In this document: piece by piece, positions 25,199 to 34,744 of the stretch
Layout of the letters: each line of letters opens with the position of its first letter
Numbering within the stretch: position 1 is the first letter of the stretch
NCBI RefSeq assembly: GCF_030540825.1
Contig: NZ_JAUOEO010000001.1
Span: 4,167,001-4,231,000 of the forward strand
Source: Flavivirga spongiicola
Lineage (GTDB): Bacteria > Bacteroidota > Bacteroidia > Flavobacteriales > Flavobacteriaceae
Direction: 5' to 3'
Length of the DNA stretch: 64,000 nucleotides
Notes under the pieces: generated by a model
Database searches by the model: none
What the model was told of the DNA's origin: nothing
Seen by the model: only the letters and a program-made list of their open reading frames with translations
Program-made: the position numbers and the translations under genes

Positions 25199-25360
25199 TG
25201 AACTCATCTTGACTTTTTGTGTTTAATCGAAAATGAGATAAAATATGTCCAGATAAGGCACTTTTTGAAAGGCATAGCATCGCTACGGATAATAAAAGTA
25301 ACAAAATATGGACGAATTTTAGCCATTTTTTAGGAAATAGTAAAAGTCAAGATGAGTTCA
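25199..25360. repeat. 19-bp inverted repeat bracketing the leuC leader region
   Basis: TGAACTCATCTTGACTTTT (25199-25217) and AAAAGTCAAGATGAGTTCA (25342-25360) are perfect inverses. They bound 124 bases that contain small palindromes (TAGCATCGCTA). The right arm ends 23 bases before leuC, so the element supplies or overlaps the operon's 5' untranslated region. It could be a small insertion element or a regulatory structure. No Leu-rich leader peptide was found. Confidence 0.65.
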
Positions 25361-25383
25361 ATACATTAAATTTAAAATATTTT

Positions 25384-26778
25384 ATGAGTAAATCATTATT
25401 TGACAAAGTGTGGGATTCGCATGTTGTAAGAAAGATTGAAGGCGGACCAGACGTATTCTTTATTGATCGTCATTTTATACACGAAGTAACAAGTCCTGTG
25501 GCTTTTTTAGGCTTAAAGAATAGAGGTTTAAGCGTATTGTACCCAGAGCGTACATTTGCTACTGCCGATCATAATACACCAACTATAAATCAACATTTAC
25601 CAGTTGAAGATCCGTTATCTGCAAATCAATTAAAGGCTTTAGAAGATAACTCTAACGAATATGGTATTAGCCATTGGGGGCTTGGTCATAAAAAGAATGG
25701 CATTGTACACGTGGTAGGTCCCGAAAACGGTATTACGTTTCCTGGAGCCACTATAGTTTGTGGTGACTCGCATACATCTACTCACGGCGCATTTGGAGCC
25801 ATTGCTTTTGGTATTGGAACCTCTGAAGTTGAAATGGTATTATCTACACAATGTATCATGCAACCAAAACCTAAAAAAATGCGCATTAATGTAAATGGGC
25901 AATTAGGAAAAGGCGTGACGTCTAAAGATGTAGCGCTCTATATTATTTCAAAATTAACAACTTCTGGTGCTACAGGGTATTTTGTAGAATACGCAGGTGA
26001 TGTTTTTGAAAATATGACTATGGAAGGCCGTATGACGGTTTGTAACTTATCTATTGAGATGGGTGCTCGTGGTGGTATGATTGCTCCAGATGAAACTACT
26101 TTCGAATATTTAAAAGACAAGCCGCTATCTCCAAAAGGTGACGCTTGGGATGCAGCTGTAGTCCATTGGAAAACCTTAAAAACAGAAGACGGTGCAACCT
26201 TTGATAAAGAATTAACTTTCTTAGCTAGTGATATAGAACCCATGATTACTTATGGTACAAATCCTGGTATGGGAATAGGTATTTCGAGCAACATACCTAA
26301 TGCAGATGCTGTTGAAGGTGGTGTTGCTACGTACAAAAAGTCTTTAGATTACATGGGCTATGAAGAAAATGATTCTATGCTTGGTAAAAAGATTGATTAT
26401 GTTTTCTTAGGAAGCTGTACAAATGGCAGAATTGAAGATTTTAGAGCATTTGCCTCTATAGTTAAGGGAAAACAAAAGGCAGATCATGTTACTGCTTGGT
26501 TAGTTCCTGGTTCTCACGAAGTAGAAGATAAAATTAAGGAAGAAGGTATTTTAGATATCATTACTGAAGCTGGATTTGTATTAAGACAACCTGGTTGTTC
26601 TGCATGTTTAGCGATGAATGATGATAAAGTGCCTGCTGGAAAATATGCAGTAAGCACCTCTAATAGAAACTTTGAAGGACGTCAAGGTCCAGGTTCCAGA
26701 ACTTTACTTGCTAGTCCGTTAGTTGCAGCAGCAGCGGCAATTAAAGGTGTAGTAACAGATCCAAGAGAATTAATTTAG
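25384..26778 (+). CDS. leuC: 3-isopropylmalate dehydratase, large subunit
   Basis: With LeuD it isomerises 2- to 3-isopropylmalate using a [4Fe-4S] cluster. The 464-residue length is standard. [14 protein letters not shown], the cluster cysteines in [11 protein letters not shown] and [12 protein letters not shown], and [15 protein letters not shown] are intact. It is the first gene of the leucine operon; a 97-base gap with an AACTGTCAAC/CTGACAAC-type palindrome separates it from leuD. Confidence 0.97.
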   Translation: MSKSLFDKVWDSHVVRKIEGGPDVFFIDRHFIHEVTSPVAFLGLKNRGLSVLYPERTFATADHNTPTINQHLPVEDPLSANQLKALEDNSNEYGISHWGLGHKKNGIVHVVGPENGITFPGATIVCGDSHTSTHGAFGAIAFGIGTSEVEMVLSTQCIMQPKPKKMRINVNGQLGKGVTSKDVALYIISKLTTSGATGYFVEYAGDVFENMTMEGRMTVCNLSIEMGARGGMIAPDETTFEYLKDKPLSPKGDAWDAAVVHWKTLKTEDGATFDKELTFLASDIEPMITYGTNPGMGIGISSNIPNADAVEGGVATYKKSLDYMGYEENDSMLGKKIDYVFLGSCTNGRIEDFRAFASIVKGKQKADHVTAWLVPGSHEVEDKIKEEGILDIITEAGFVLRQPGCSACLAMNDDKVPAGKYAVSTSNRNFEGRQGPGSRTLLASPLVAAAAAIKGVVTDPRELI

Positions 26779-26875
26779 TTGATTTGTGGTTGTTAGTTTC
26801 TAACAATGGCAAAATCAACTTTTAAATAATACAAATAACAAACAACTGTCAACTAAAAACTGACAACAAAAAAAT

Positions 26876-27472
26876 ATGGCTTACGATAAATTTAATATAC
26901 TAACAAGCACAGCGGTTCCTTTACCATTAGAAAATGTGGATACCGATCAAATTATACCTGCAAGATTCTTAAAAGCTACAGAGCGTAAAGGATTTGGAGA
27001 TAATTTATTTAGAGATTGGAGATATAATGGTGATAACACACCAAAAAAGGACTTTGTATTAAACAATCCTATTTATAGTGGTAAGATTTTAGTAGGAGGT
27101 AAGAATTTTGGTTCTGGTTCTTCTAGAGAACATGCAGCATGGGCTGTTTATGATTATGGATTTCGTTGTGTGGTATCTAGCTTTTTTGCTGATATCTTTA
27201 AAAACAACTGTTTAAATATTGGTGTTTTGCCTGTACAGGTGAGCCCTGAGTTTTCAGAGCAGATCTTCAATGCCATATATGAAGACGCTAATGTAGAAAT
27301 CGAAGTAAACTTACCAGAGCAAACAATTACTATTAAGTCTACGGGAGCTCAAGAGTCTTTCGATATTAATAGTTACAAAAAAGACAATATGCTTAATGGT
27401 TTTGATGATATTGATTATTTACAAAACATAAAAAGTGATATAGAAACATTTGCTAATGGTTTGATGCTATAA
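26876..27472 (+). CDS. leuD: 3-isopropylmalate dehydratase, small subunit
   Basis: This 198-residue swivelling domain partner of LeuC has PLPLENVDTDQIIPARFLK, the substrate-binding GSGSSREHAAWA and SFFADIFKNNCLNIGVLPV. Its stop codon directly abuts the start codon of leuA, which points to translational coupling. Confidence 0.97.
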   Translation: MAYDKFNILTSTAVPLPLENVDTDQIIPARFLKATERKGFGDNLFRDWRYNGDNTPKKDFVLNNPIYSGKILVGGKNFGSGSSREHAAWAVYDYGFRCVVSSFFADIFKNNCLNIGVLPVQVSPEFSEQIFNAIYEDANVEIEVNLPEQTITIKSTGAQESFDINSYKKDNMLNGFDDIDYLQNIKSDIETFANGLML

Positions 27473-28993
27473 ATGGCAATGAAGAAGATAGAAATAATGG
27501 ACACGACATTGCGCGATGGTGAACAAACCTCGAGTGTGTCGTTTTCTGCTTCAGAGAAACTAACTATTGCAAAGCTTTTATTAGAAGAGTTAAAAGTTGA
27601 CCGTATAGAAATAGCTTCGGCTAGAGTCTCTGAAGGCGAACTTCAAGCGGTAAAAGATGTCACTAATTGGGCAAAAGAAAATAATTATTTGGATGCTGTT
27701 GAAGTTCTTACTTTTGTTGATCAAGGAGTTTCAATAGATTGGATGATTGAAGCGGGAGCAAAGGTTCAAAATTTATTAACAAAAGGTTCATTAAACCATT
27801 TAACTCACCAACTTAAAAAGACTTCTAATCAGCATTTTAAAGAAATATCAGAAGTTACTTTACTGGCTAAAGAAAAGGGAATTGAAACCAATATCTATTT
27901 AGAAGATTGGAGCAATGGGATGCGCAATTCTAAAGCCTATGTATTTGAGTTTTTAGAATTTCTTTCAACACAACCTGTGAAGCGTATTATGCTTCCTGAT
28001 ACATTAGGAGTTATTACCCCTAAAGAATCTTATGATTTTGTAAAAGAAATCAAGGATAGGTATCCGAATTTACATTTCGATTTTCATGCACATAATGATT
28101 ACGATTTGGGAGTCGCCAATGTTATGGAGGCACTCAAAGCTGGTGCAGATGGACTTCACTTAACCATTAATGGTATGGGTGAACGAGCTGGTAATGCACC
28201 TATGGCGAGTACTATTGCCGTCATTAATGATTTTATGCCCGACATAGAAGTTGGTGTCAATGAAAAAGTATTATACACGGTTAGTAAACTGGTTGAAACA
28301 TTTTCTGGCGTTATGATTCCTGCTAACAAACCTGTGATTGGTGCCAATGTATTTACACAAACCGCGGGCATACATGCCGATGGAGACAATAAAAAGAATT
28401 TGTATTTCAGTGATTTATTACCAGAGCGCTTTGGAAGAACCCGTAAGTACGCATTAGGAAAATCATCTGGAAAGGCAAATATTCAAAAAAATTTACAAGA
28501 ATTAGGGCTTCAGCTTAATGATGATGATTTAAGGAAAGTCACCCAACGCATCATTAAATTGGGTGATAAAAAACAAGTGGTTACTAAAGAAGACTTGCCA
28601 TATATCATATCTGATGTTTTAGATTATACTTATGAAGAAAAGGTAAAGGTTAATTCTTATGTACTAACACATTCAAAAGGCTTAAGACCATCTACAACGG
28701 TTTCTGTTACAATAAATAATGAAACTTTTGAAGAAAATGCTCAAGGTGATGGGCAGTTTGATGCTTTTATGAATGCCATTAGAAATATCTTCATAAAGAA
28801 AAAAATGGTATTGCCTGATTTAATAGATTATGCTGTAAGAATCCCTCCAGGGAGTCATTCTGACGCTTTATGTGAAACCATTATTACTTGGAAGAATCCT
28901 GAGAAAGAGTTTAAAACACGTGGTCTTAACTCGGATCAAACAGTGTCTGCTATTAAAGCGACCGAAAAAATGCTAAACATTATTATTAACTAA
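27473..28993 (+). CDS. leuA: 2-isopropylmalate synthase
   Basis: It condenses 2-ketoisovalerate with acetyl-CoA, committing to leucine. The catalytic barrel begins IMDTTLRDGEQTSSVSFS and holds the metal histidines in HFDFHAHNDYDLGVAN. A LeuA dimer regulatory domain (about 370-505) should give leucine feedback. At 506 residues it belongs to the LeuA2-like group, in which citramalate synthase is a close alternative; the leuCD/leuB context favours isopropylmalate. ATG 27473 abuts leuD; ATG 27479 is possible. Confidence 0.92.
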   Translation: MAMKKIEIMDTTLRDGEQTSSVSFSASEKLTIAKLLLEELKVDRIEIASARVSEGELQAVKDVTNWAKENNYLDAVEVLTFVDQGVSIDWMIEAGAKVQNLLTKGSLNHLTHQLKKTSNQHFKEISEVTLLAKEKGIETNIYLEDWSNGMRNSKAYVFEFLEFLSTQPVKRIMLPDTLGVITPKESYDFVKEIKDRYPNLHFDFHAHNDYDLGVANVMEALKAGADGLHLTINGMGERAGNAPMASTIAVINDFMPDIEVGVNEKVLYTVSKLVETFSGVMIPANKPVIGANVFTQTAGIHADGDNKKNLYFSDLLPERFGRTRKYALGKSSGKANIQKNLQELGLQLNDDDLRKVTQRIIKLGDKKQVVTKEDLPYIISDVLDYTYEEKVKVNSYVLTHSKGLRPSTTVSVTINNETFEENAQGDGQFDAFMNAIRNIFIKKKMVLPDLIDYAVRIPPGSHSDALCETIITWKNPEKEFKTRGLNSDQTVSAIKATEKMLNIIIN

Positions 28994-29009
28994 GATTACA
29001 ATAAAATAA

Positions 29010-30068
29010 ATGAAATTTAATATTGCGCTTTTAGCCGGAGACGGTATAGGACCAGAAGTAATAGATCAAGCCGTAAAGGTAAGTGATGCTGTTGCTAAAA
29101 AATTTGGACATGAAATAACATGGAAACCAGCATTAACTGGTGCAGCAGCCATTGATGCTGTTGGAGAGCCTTACCCAGATGAAACTCATGATGTTTGTGT
29201 TGCTTCTGATGCAGTTTTATTCGGTGCTATTGGCCACCCGCGTTTCGATAATGATCCGTCTGCCAAGGTTCGTCCTGAGCAAGGGTTACTGAAAATGCGT
29301 AAAAAATTAGGCCTATTTGCCAATGTAAGACCAACTTTTACATTTCCGTCATTAATAGATAAATCACCTTTAAAGAGAGAACGTATTGAAGGTACAGATT
29401 TGGTGTTTTTACGTGAATTGACTGGTGGTATCTATTTTGGAGAAAAGGGTAGAAGGGATGAAGGCGAAACCGCTTATGATAATTGTGTTTATACAAGAGC
29501 TGAAGTACAGAGATTGGCTAAAAAAGGTTTCGAATTAGCTATGGCTCGTTCTAAAAAACTGTGTTGTGTTGATAAAGCGAATGTTTTAGAGACCTCACGA
29601 TTATGGAGAGAAACGGTTCAAGCTATGGAAAAAGATTATCCAGAAGTAGAAGTGAGTTATGAGTTTGTTGATGCTGTTGCTATGCGATTAGTCCAATGGC
29701 CAAATAGCTACGACGTATTAATTACTGAAAACTTATTTGGAGATATCTTAACAGACGAAGCATCTGTTATTTCTGGTTCTATGGGACTTATGCCATCGGC
29801 ATCTATGGGAAGCGATATTGCTTTGTTCGAGCCCATTCATGGATCGTATCCGCAAGCAACAGGGTTAAACATCGCCAACCCTTTAGCAACTGTTTTATCT
29901 GCCGCTATGATGTTTGAAACAGCATTTAATTTACCCGAAGAAGGTGCTGCTATAAGAGACGTTGTAAATAAATCGTTATCTGAAGGTGTTGTTACTGAGG
30001 ATTTAGCTAATGGTGAAAAAGCATACGGAACCCAAGAAGTAGGGGACTGGTTAGCTGCAAATATTTAA
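29010..30068 (+). CDS. leuB: 3-isopropylmalate dehydrogenase
   Basis: It oxidatively decarboxylates 3-isopropylmalate with NAD. The 352-residue protein starts [40 protein letters not shown] is the substrate-binding helix, and [12 protein letters not shown] with [12 protein letters not shown] the metal and cofactor region. It is the last gene of the operon, followed by a terminator. Confidence 0.97.
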   Translation: MKFNIALLAGDGIGPEVIDQAVKVSDAVAKKFGHEITWKPALTGAAAIDAVGEPYPDETHDVCVASDAVLFGAIGHPRFDNDPSAKVRPEQGLLKMRKKLGLFANVRPTFTFPSLIDKSPLKRERIEGTDLVFLRELTGGIYFGEKGRRDEGETAYDNCVYTRAEVQRLAKKGFELAMARSKKLCCVDKANVLETSRLWRETVQAMEKDYPEVEVSYEFVDAVAMRLVQWPNSYDVLITENLFGDILTDEASVISGSMGLMPSASMGSDIALFEPIHGSYPQATGLNIANPLATVLSAAMMFETAFNLPEEGAAIRDVVNKSLSEGVVTEDLANGEKAYGTQEVGDWLAANI

Positions 30069-30090
30069 AATACTACTCTAATTTATATTT

Positions 30091-30121
30091 AAACGTGAGC
30101 TCTATTATTGAGTTCGCGTTT
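30091..30121 (+). terminator. Terminator of the leucine operon
   Basis: AAACGTGAGCTC (30091-30102) pairs with GAGTTCGCGTTT (30110-30121) over 12 bp including two G-U pairs, followed by more T residues. It lies 22 bases after leuB and may also stop the convergent MscS gene. Confidence 0.85.
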
Positions 30122-30142
30122 TTATTTTATCTGTTTAATAAC

Positions 30143-31432
30143 TCAAATATTTCCTTTAAAGCTGGAACCACTTGGCAGTTCAAATATTTCCAAATCGAAG
30201 TAGGGAAGAGCTGCTATTAAATGATCGAATATATCAGACATAATATACTCGTAATTTTCCCAGCGCTTGTCACTACTAAAAGCATAAATTTCCATCGGAA
30301 TACCTTGCGTTGTTGGCGCCAATTGACGTGCCATGATCATCATATCTTTATTGACTCCTGAATGCTGATTTAGGTATGCATCAATATATTTTCTAAAGAC
30401 ACCAATGTTTGTAAGGTTTCTACCGTTTATTGAAAGGGATTTATCAATATTATTAGAGGTATTATATGAATTGATATCTTCTTTTCGAGTTTCTAAATAA
30501 GATGTGATGAGTTGAATGCCTTGAAGTTTATTTACTTCATGTCCACTCAAATATTTAATACTTTCTTGTTTAATGAATAAAGCTCTCTTAATGCGTCTTC
30601 CGTCTGAATTAGTCATTCCTCTCCAATTCTTAAAAGAATCTGATATAAGAGCATAGGTAGGTATGGTAGTAATTGTTTTATCGAAATTTTGAACTTTAAC
30701 TGTTGCTAGATTAATTTCAATGACATCACCATCGGCTCCATATTTTTCAAACGTGATCCAATCGCCAATGCGTACCATATCATTAATTGATACTTGAATA
30801 CTGGCTACAAAACCAAGAATGGTATCTTTAAAAACCAGAATAATGATAGCAGAAGCTGCCCCTAAAGCTGTTAAAAACGACAGGAGGGAAGTTCCAGTTA
30901 TAATCGCTATGGCTGACATAAAACCGGCAACCCAGGCAAAAATCATGAATACTTGAATATAACTGTCAACGGGTTTATCCTTTAACCGGGGAAGCGTTTT
31001 TAAATAATCTTTTAGCGTATTTAATACGCTTCGTACAATCCAAAGTATTAAAACGATAGCAAAGACTTGCAATCCTTTTTCAATAACACCATCAAAATTT
31101 GGGAAATCCCCAAAAACAGTAGGTGTAAATTCCATGGCTATCAATAGTGGAACAATATGAGCTATATTCCTAGGTACTTTATTAGCAACCAGTAAATCGT
31201 CAAAATTAGTTTTTGATACCGAAGCAAACCTATTAAAGGCTTTTACTAATAATTTCCTTGTAATAAAATCTATAATAAAAACAACCAGTAATAATACCAA
31301 AAGAAGTCCGAGCATATTCAAATATTCGGCAGTAGATTCAGATACATGTAACGCTATTAAACGGTCATATATCACATGTTTAAAACCGAAAGATTCTGAA
31401 ACGACTTCAGTATTTTCTATGTCTTGCATCAC
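30143..31432 (-). CDS. Mechanosensitive ion channel (MscS family)
   Basis: This 429-residue protein has several N-terminal membrane helices (from about 37 to 190), then the MscS pore-lining helix (about 180-215) and the beta domain with VRIGDWITFEKYGADGDVIEINLATVKVQNFD. The large C-terminal cytosolic part resembles the YbdG-type subgroup. It protects against osmotic downshock. Its start overlaps the upstream DUF3817 stop by four bases. Confidence 0.9.
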   Translation of the reverse strand: MMQDIENTEVVSESFGFKHVIYDRLIALHVSESTAEYLNMLGLLLVLLLVVFIIDFITRKLLVKAFNRFASVSKTNFDDLLVANKVPRNIAHIVPLLIAMEFTPTVFGDFPNFDGVIEKGLQVFAIVLILWIVRSVLNTLKDYLKTLPRLKDKPVDSYIQVFMIFAWVAGFMSAIAIITGTSLLSFLTALGAASAIIILVFKDTILGFVASIQVSINDMVRIGDWITFEKYGADGDVIEINLATVKVQNFDKTITTIPTYALISDSFKNWRGMTNSDGRRIKRALFIKQESIKYLSGHEVNKLQGIQLITSYLETRKEDINSYNTSNNIDKSLSINGRNLTNIGVFRKYIDAYLNQHSGVNKDMMIMARQLAPTTQGIPMEIYAFSSDKRWENYEYIMSDIFDHLIAALPYFDLEIFELPSGSSFKGNI

Positions 31433-31719
31433 TTCACGAGTTTTAAATATTTTCTATCAATATAAAAGGTACCAAATGGAATAATAGATGCTAAAAGAAC
31501 TGTAGCAAATTGTTTGGAATTCCAATTAAAATCCTTTTTCAACATAAAAGCAAAAGCAACATAAGCTACAAATAGTAAACCATGGGGCATTCCCAATAAT
31601 TTAACATATTGTGGATCACCCAAAAAGTATTTAATAGGTGTTGCTATAAATAACAACAAAATATAAGATACACCTTCTAAAAAGGCAACCAATCGAAATA
31701 TATTGATAAATGAAAACAT
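31429..31719 (-). CDS. DUF3817 small membrane protein
   Basis: This 96-residue protein has three membrane helices. FRLVAFLEGVSYILLLFIATPIKYF and GMPHGLLFVAYVAFAF are the DUF3817 signature, and IIPFGTFYIDRKYLK closes it. The function is unknown. It overlaps the MscS gene by four bases and is translationally coupled to it. Confidence 0.88.
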   Translation of the reverse strand: MFSFINIFRLVAFLEGVSYILLLFIATPIKYFLGDPQYVKLLGMPHGLLFVAYVAFAFMLKKDFNWNSKQFATVLLASIIPFGTFYIDRKYLKLVK

Positions 31720-31782
31720 ATATAAAATTTTCGTACAAAAATAAGGCAGAATAAGAAAATAACCTTAAGATATATAGCTTAT

Positions 31783-32400
31783 TTAAAGTACATTAAAAAT
31801 AATGAGTCCATAGATAACAAAACGTACTAATCGCAGTGAGCCGTATAATACAACATTCTTAAATGGAAATTCAATAATACCAGCAGCTATACAGGATATT
31901 GAGAATGGGAGTGGAAGTAGAGCCCCAACAATTATTAGGAAACCGCCCCATTTTTTGGAGTTCTTCAATTGCTTTTCCATTTTAGTTTCTAAATAACTAT
32001 GTACTGATGGAATTTTTGTTATAATATAACCAATCCAGTATGATAGTAAACCACCAAAATAGGATAAAAGAGCAAGTATACCAAGATAAAGCCACGGGTC
32101 TGACAGTTTTCCTGCCCAGGCAATAAACATTTCCGGTGGTATTAATCCGAGTAGCGTTTCAGAAGCAAAAAAGAAGCTCAGCACCCCATATACAGGTAAG
32201 CTTTCTGTAAGTCTAACCAAAAAAGCATTAATATCAAAAAAATGATTAATGGCATAAATTGCAATTACAATAACTATAATAGTAGGTAATGAGCGTTTTA
32301 CAGCACGCCATACAAAACTATAAAAGCCTGTAAACTGGTAATATTGGTGCAGTAAACGTAGTCGCGATTTATCTGGTTTTGATTTTGGTTTGCTTTTCAT
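31783..32400 (-). CDS. VTT/DedA-like membrane protein
   Basis: This 205-residue protein has about five hydrophobic segments. FASETLLGLIPPEMFIAWAGK and the following LSYFGGLLSYWIGYIITK with GAL(L)PLPFSISCIAAG match the VTT (SNARE-associated/YqaA) fold. Members act in lipid or ion movement across the inner membrane. It is 63 bases upstream of the DUF3817 gene and probably in the same transcript. Confidence 0.78.
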   Translation of the reverse strand: MKSKPKSKPDKSRLRLLHQYYQFTGFYSFVWRAVKRSLPTIIVIVIAIYAINHFFDINAFLVRLTESLPVYGVLSFFFASETLLGLIPPEMFIAWAGKLSDPWLYLGILALLSYFGGLLSYWIGYIITKIPSVHSYLETKMEKQLKNSKKWGGFLIIVGALLPLPFSISCIAAGIIEFPFKNVVLYGSLRLVRFVIYGLIIFNVL

Positions 32401-32495
32401 GCTAAAAGGGGACTTTTTTTAACGAAACACAAAAATACTAGCTTTCTTCCAAAACACATAGCTTTTATATTTTTTTTATGAAAAAGATGACAATA

Positions 32496-32536
32496 AAAAA
32501 CGTGCAATACTTCACAAGGTAGTATTGCACGTTTTT
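32496..32536. terminator. Bidirectional terminator after ompA-like gene
   Basis: AAAAACGTGCAATACT (32496-32511) pairs perfectly with AGTATTGCACGTTTTT (32521-32536) over 16 bp. It lies 18 bases beyond the OmpA-family stop on the minus strand. Confidence 0.9.
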
Positions 32537-32553
32537 ATTATATAAAGATCTTC

Positions 32554-33420
32554 TTAATTAGCAACAACTGTGTTGCTATCCATCAGTGCAAAGAATTTAT
32601 TAATATTTGGTAAGATGACTATACGTGTTCTTCTGTTTTTGGCTCTATCATCGCGAGAATCATTACTAGCCAAAGGAGCATAGCTACTTCTTCCTGAAGC
32701 AATAAGCTTTTCAGGAGACACATTAAATTCGCTTTGTAGTTTACGAACTACTGAAGTAGCACGTAATACACTAAGGTCCCAGTTATCTTGTACCATAGCA
32801 TTGTTAATACTTCTTGAGTCGGTATGACCTTCAACCATCACATCAATACTAGGTTCAGAGTTGATTACATCTGCTAATTTTTGTAAAATACCATTAGCTT
32901 TATTACTCACACGGTAACTTGCTGTATTAAATAATAATTTATCAGAAATAGAAATCATTACAACGGCTTCATCAATACTAATAGCGATATCCTCGTCTTC
33001 ATTTAAACTGGAAGTGCCAATAGATTTTGTAAGGTTATAAGATACTGCAAGATCCATAGAATCCTTTAAGGTTTTTGCTTCTGCTACCAGAGTAGGATCA
33101 ACTTTTTCAAGAGTATTACGCATACTTTTCTTAGTATCGTTGGAAATCACAGCTACATTGGCTACAGTCTCCATCTTAGAATCATTTTCTTTATTAAGTT
33201 CTGTATTCAAATCACTTAAAGAAGTTATTTTTTTATTGTAAGAGTCAACACGTTTTTGGATGATATCAAACTTAGTTTCAAGATCTTCCTTGGCAACTCG
33301 GGTTTTATATAGTTCATTTCTAATCTGACCGTTTTCTGTTTCCAAAGCTATATATTTCTTTTTAGAAACACAGGAAGCCAAAACAAACACACTTAAACAT
33401 ACTAGATAAATTTTTTTCAT
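32554..33420 (-). CDS. OmpA-family lipoprotein
   Basis: This 288-residue envelope protein has a lipobox Cys at about 17 (VFVLASC). A long coiled coil follows (about 25-95). The C-terminal OmpA domain (about 165-275) carries MVEGHTDSRSINNAM and DDRAKNRRTRIVI, the peptidoglycan-binding signature. It probably links the outer membrane to the cell wall. It is the last core gene before the accessory region. Confidence 0.92.
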   Translation of the reverse strand: MKKIYLVCLSVFVLASCVSKKKYIALETENGQIRNELYKTRVAKEDLETKFDIIQKRVDSYNKKITSLSDLNTELNKENDSKMETVANVAVISNDTKKSMRNTLEKVDPTLVAEAKTLKDSMDLAVSYNLTKSIGTSSLNEDEDIAISIDEAVVMISISDKLLFNTASYRVSNKANGILQKLADVINSEPSIDVMVEGHTDSRSINNAMVQDNWDLSVLRATSVVRKLQSEFNVSPEKLIASGRSSYAPLASNDSRDDRAKNRRTRIVILPNINKFFALMDSNTVVAN

Positions 33421-33596
33421 GATAAATAATTAGGTAAAATAGATAATAATTAATTGTTTAGTTTATCTACGAGTCAAACCAAAAAAAAGATTTTCTGCAG
33501 TGGTTTAATTATAAAATTTGATTTAGTTTAACTCAATGCCATTCTATATTGAAACTAGTTGTAATTAAGTAGGGTTGATGCTGGTCAAAATATTCT

Positions 33597-33623
33597 ATTT
33601 TACATAATGTTAATTATAGTACA
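33597..33623 (-). repeat. Xer-like site, reverse orientation, 5-bp centre
   Basis: ATTTTACATAA at 33597-33607 is the exact inverse of the right arm (TTATGTAAAAT) of the other sites. ATTATAGTACA at 33613-33623 matches the inverse left arm TGTACTATAAT. The centre is only five bases (TGTTA), so it may be inactive. It faces the site at 33752. Confidence 0.5.
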
Positions 33624-33630
33624 TTTTATA

Positions 33631-33726
33631 ACAATTAGCGAAATAGCGCTTTTGGGCGATATTTGACATAATTGCAGATATAACGTCTTAGACTTATATC
33701 GATAGTAATTATGTCAAGCTAATTGT
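33631..33726. repeat. Nested stem-loop between two facing Xer-like sites
   Basis: Three nested perfect or near-perfect stems are seen: ACAATTAGC with GCTAATTGT (33631-33639/33718-33726), TTGACATAATT with AATTATGTCAA (33663-33673/33707-33717), and GATATAACGTC with GACTTATATC (33677-33687/33691-33700, one bulge). The whole could fold as one long cruciform or RNA. Confidence 0.6.
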
Positions 33727-33751
33727 GTCTTCGTTATAATAATTTAGATGT

Positions 33752-33779
33752 GTAGCTATAATGTTATATTATGTAAAAT
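33752..33779 (+). repeat. Xer/dif-like 28-bp site (centre GTTATA)
   Basis: The left arm is GTAGCTATAAT, the centre GTTATA and the right arm TTATGTAAAAT, so 11 + 6 + 11 bases. The right arm differs at one position from the XerD half-site of E. coli dif (TTATGTTAAAT). Followed by ATCCCAG, as at 45391 and 51501. Confidence 0.6.
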
Positions 33780-33928
33780 ATCCCAGAGTGTTTATTGTGC
33801 ATTATAATATTTAGTACTTGGGTCATTAAACTTCATCGTTTTTGTTTCTCGTATAATTTTAATATTCTGTACAATCCTTCAACATTTTTTAAATACGCGA
33901 TTCTCAAGAAACATTAAAACTAAATAAG

Positions 33929-33956
33929 TGTACTATAATTAGTCGCTATGTAAAAT
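33929..33956 (+). repeat. Xer/dif-like 28-bp site (centre TAGTCG)
   Basis: The left arm is TGTACTATAAT, the centre TAGTCG and the right arm CTATGTAAAAT. The right flank TGCCGCTGCC differs from the other copies. Confidence 0.55.
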
Positions 33957-34110
33957 TGCCGCTGCCAAGCGCTCGATTGTTTTTTAAAAATTAAAATGCT
34001 TTATGGCATTTATTTTTAAACACAATTATCCATCGCTTGCCTAAGCTTGTCCTGAGCGTAGCCGAAGGGCCAAAAAAAGCTAGCTTTTAGATCCGTTTTT
34101 AACTTTTCGT

Positions 34111-34130
34111 TAACGAGAATATTCTCGTTA
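34111..34130. repeat. 20-bp perfect palindrome
   Basis: TAACGAGAATATTCTCGTTA is a perfect palindrome followed by a T-rich run. It is non-coding; it may be an operator or the relic of a terminator. Confidence 0.5.
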
Positions 34131-34540
34131 TATTTTTTTCACGAGCTTTTCGTTATGTTGCCACAAGAGTATAAAATTTTCCCTTGCTCAAAAAATCCAT
34201 ACTTTAAAATTTCTATACACTTGTTTTATGTATAGCTCCGATTAAGCTTCTTTTGTTTGGTACTTCTAACATTATGTCAAATACGACAGAAATTTTAGAG
34301 ATTAAGTATCTCTGAAATTTTGTGCGAGTTGGTGCGCTGGCATCGAATACTAGATGTTTATTAAAGGTTTCATTATATCTTTTTTTCTTGATAAAAAAGA
34401 AACAAAAAAATCAAGACTGCATATAATTTTGGAAACAATTACGGCTCGTTACGCTATATTTTAGGAAACGGGCTAACTTTTTAAGACTGTTTTTAGGAAC
34501 ATTTAAAATTAGAACTCCTAAGATTGTGTATTACTAGACC

Positions 34541-34597
34541 CCTAAAATATGGACGCTTCACTCACCTATTGTTTTAGCCAAAATTAGTATGAGGTCG
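34541..34597. repeat. Repeat A, copy 1
   Basis: The repeat runs from CCTAAAATATGGACGCT to TATGAGGTCG and contains CACCTATTGTTTTAGCC. Further copies lie at 36447-36498, 56938-56992 and 60659-60715, all in the same orientation. Copies 1 and 2 bracket the small HTH module. Confidence 0.8.
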
Positions 34598-34654
34598 TTT
34601 TTAACATCCTGCGCACACAAGTTAAATTATTTAACCAACACTTTTATAATACTG

Positions 34655-34694
34655 AAATATCATAATATCATAATATTATGATATTATGATATTT
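34655..34694. promoter_or_regulatory. 40-bp perfect palindrome, probable operator
   Basis: The 20 bases AAATATCATAATATCATAAT are followed by their exact inverse complement. Within it the unit ATCATAAT repeats twice per half, giving room for cooperative binding of dimers. It lies 51 bases upstream of the 34745 gene, where a promoter would be, and is likely bound by the HTH regulator at 35053. Confidence 0.7.
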
Positions 34695-34744
34695 TTTGTA
34701 TATTGTAGTACTTTTTAAAAATTCAAAAATTATAAAAGATAATT

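Larger units (their letters stand above)
33421..34744. other. 1.3-kb non-coding repeat-rich region at the left edge of the accessory region
   Basis: No frame of convincing quality is present. It contains three Xer-like sites (33597-33623, 33752-33779, 33929-33956), a nested stem-loop (33631-33726), a dispersed repeat near 34048-34068 (CCTGAGCGTAGCCGAAGGG), a 20-bp perfect palindrome at 34111-34130, a copy of repeat A (34541-34597) and a 40-bp operator-like palindrome (34655-34694). GTACTTGGGTCATTAAAC near 33814 recurs near 51534. Confidence 0.75.

Noticed and set aside
25196..25383. Leucine leader peptide upstream of leuC
   Set aside because: Short frames here (such as ATGAACTCATCTTGA) hold no run of Leu codons and no terminator/antiterminator could be drawn, unlike the his leader.
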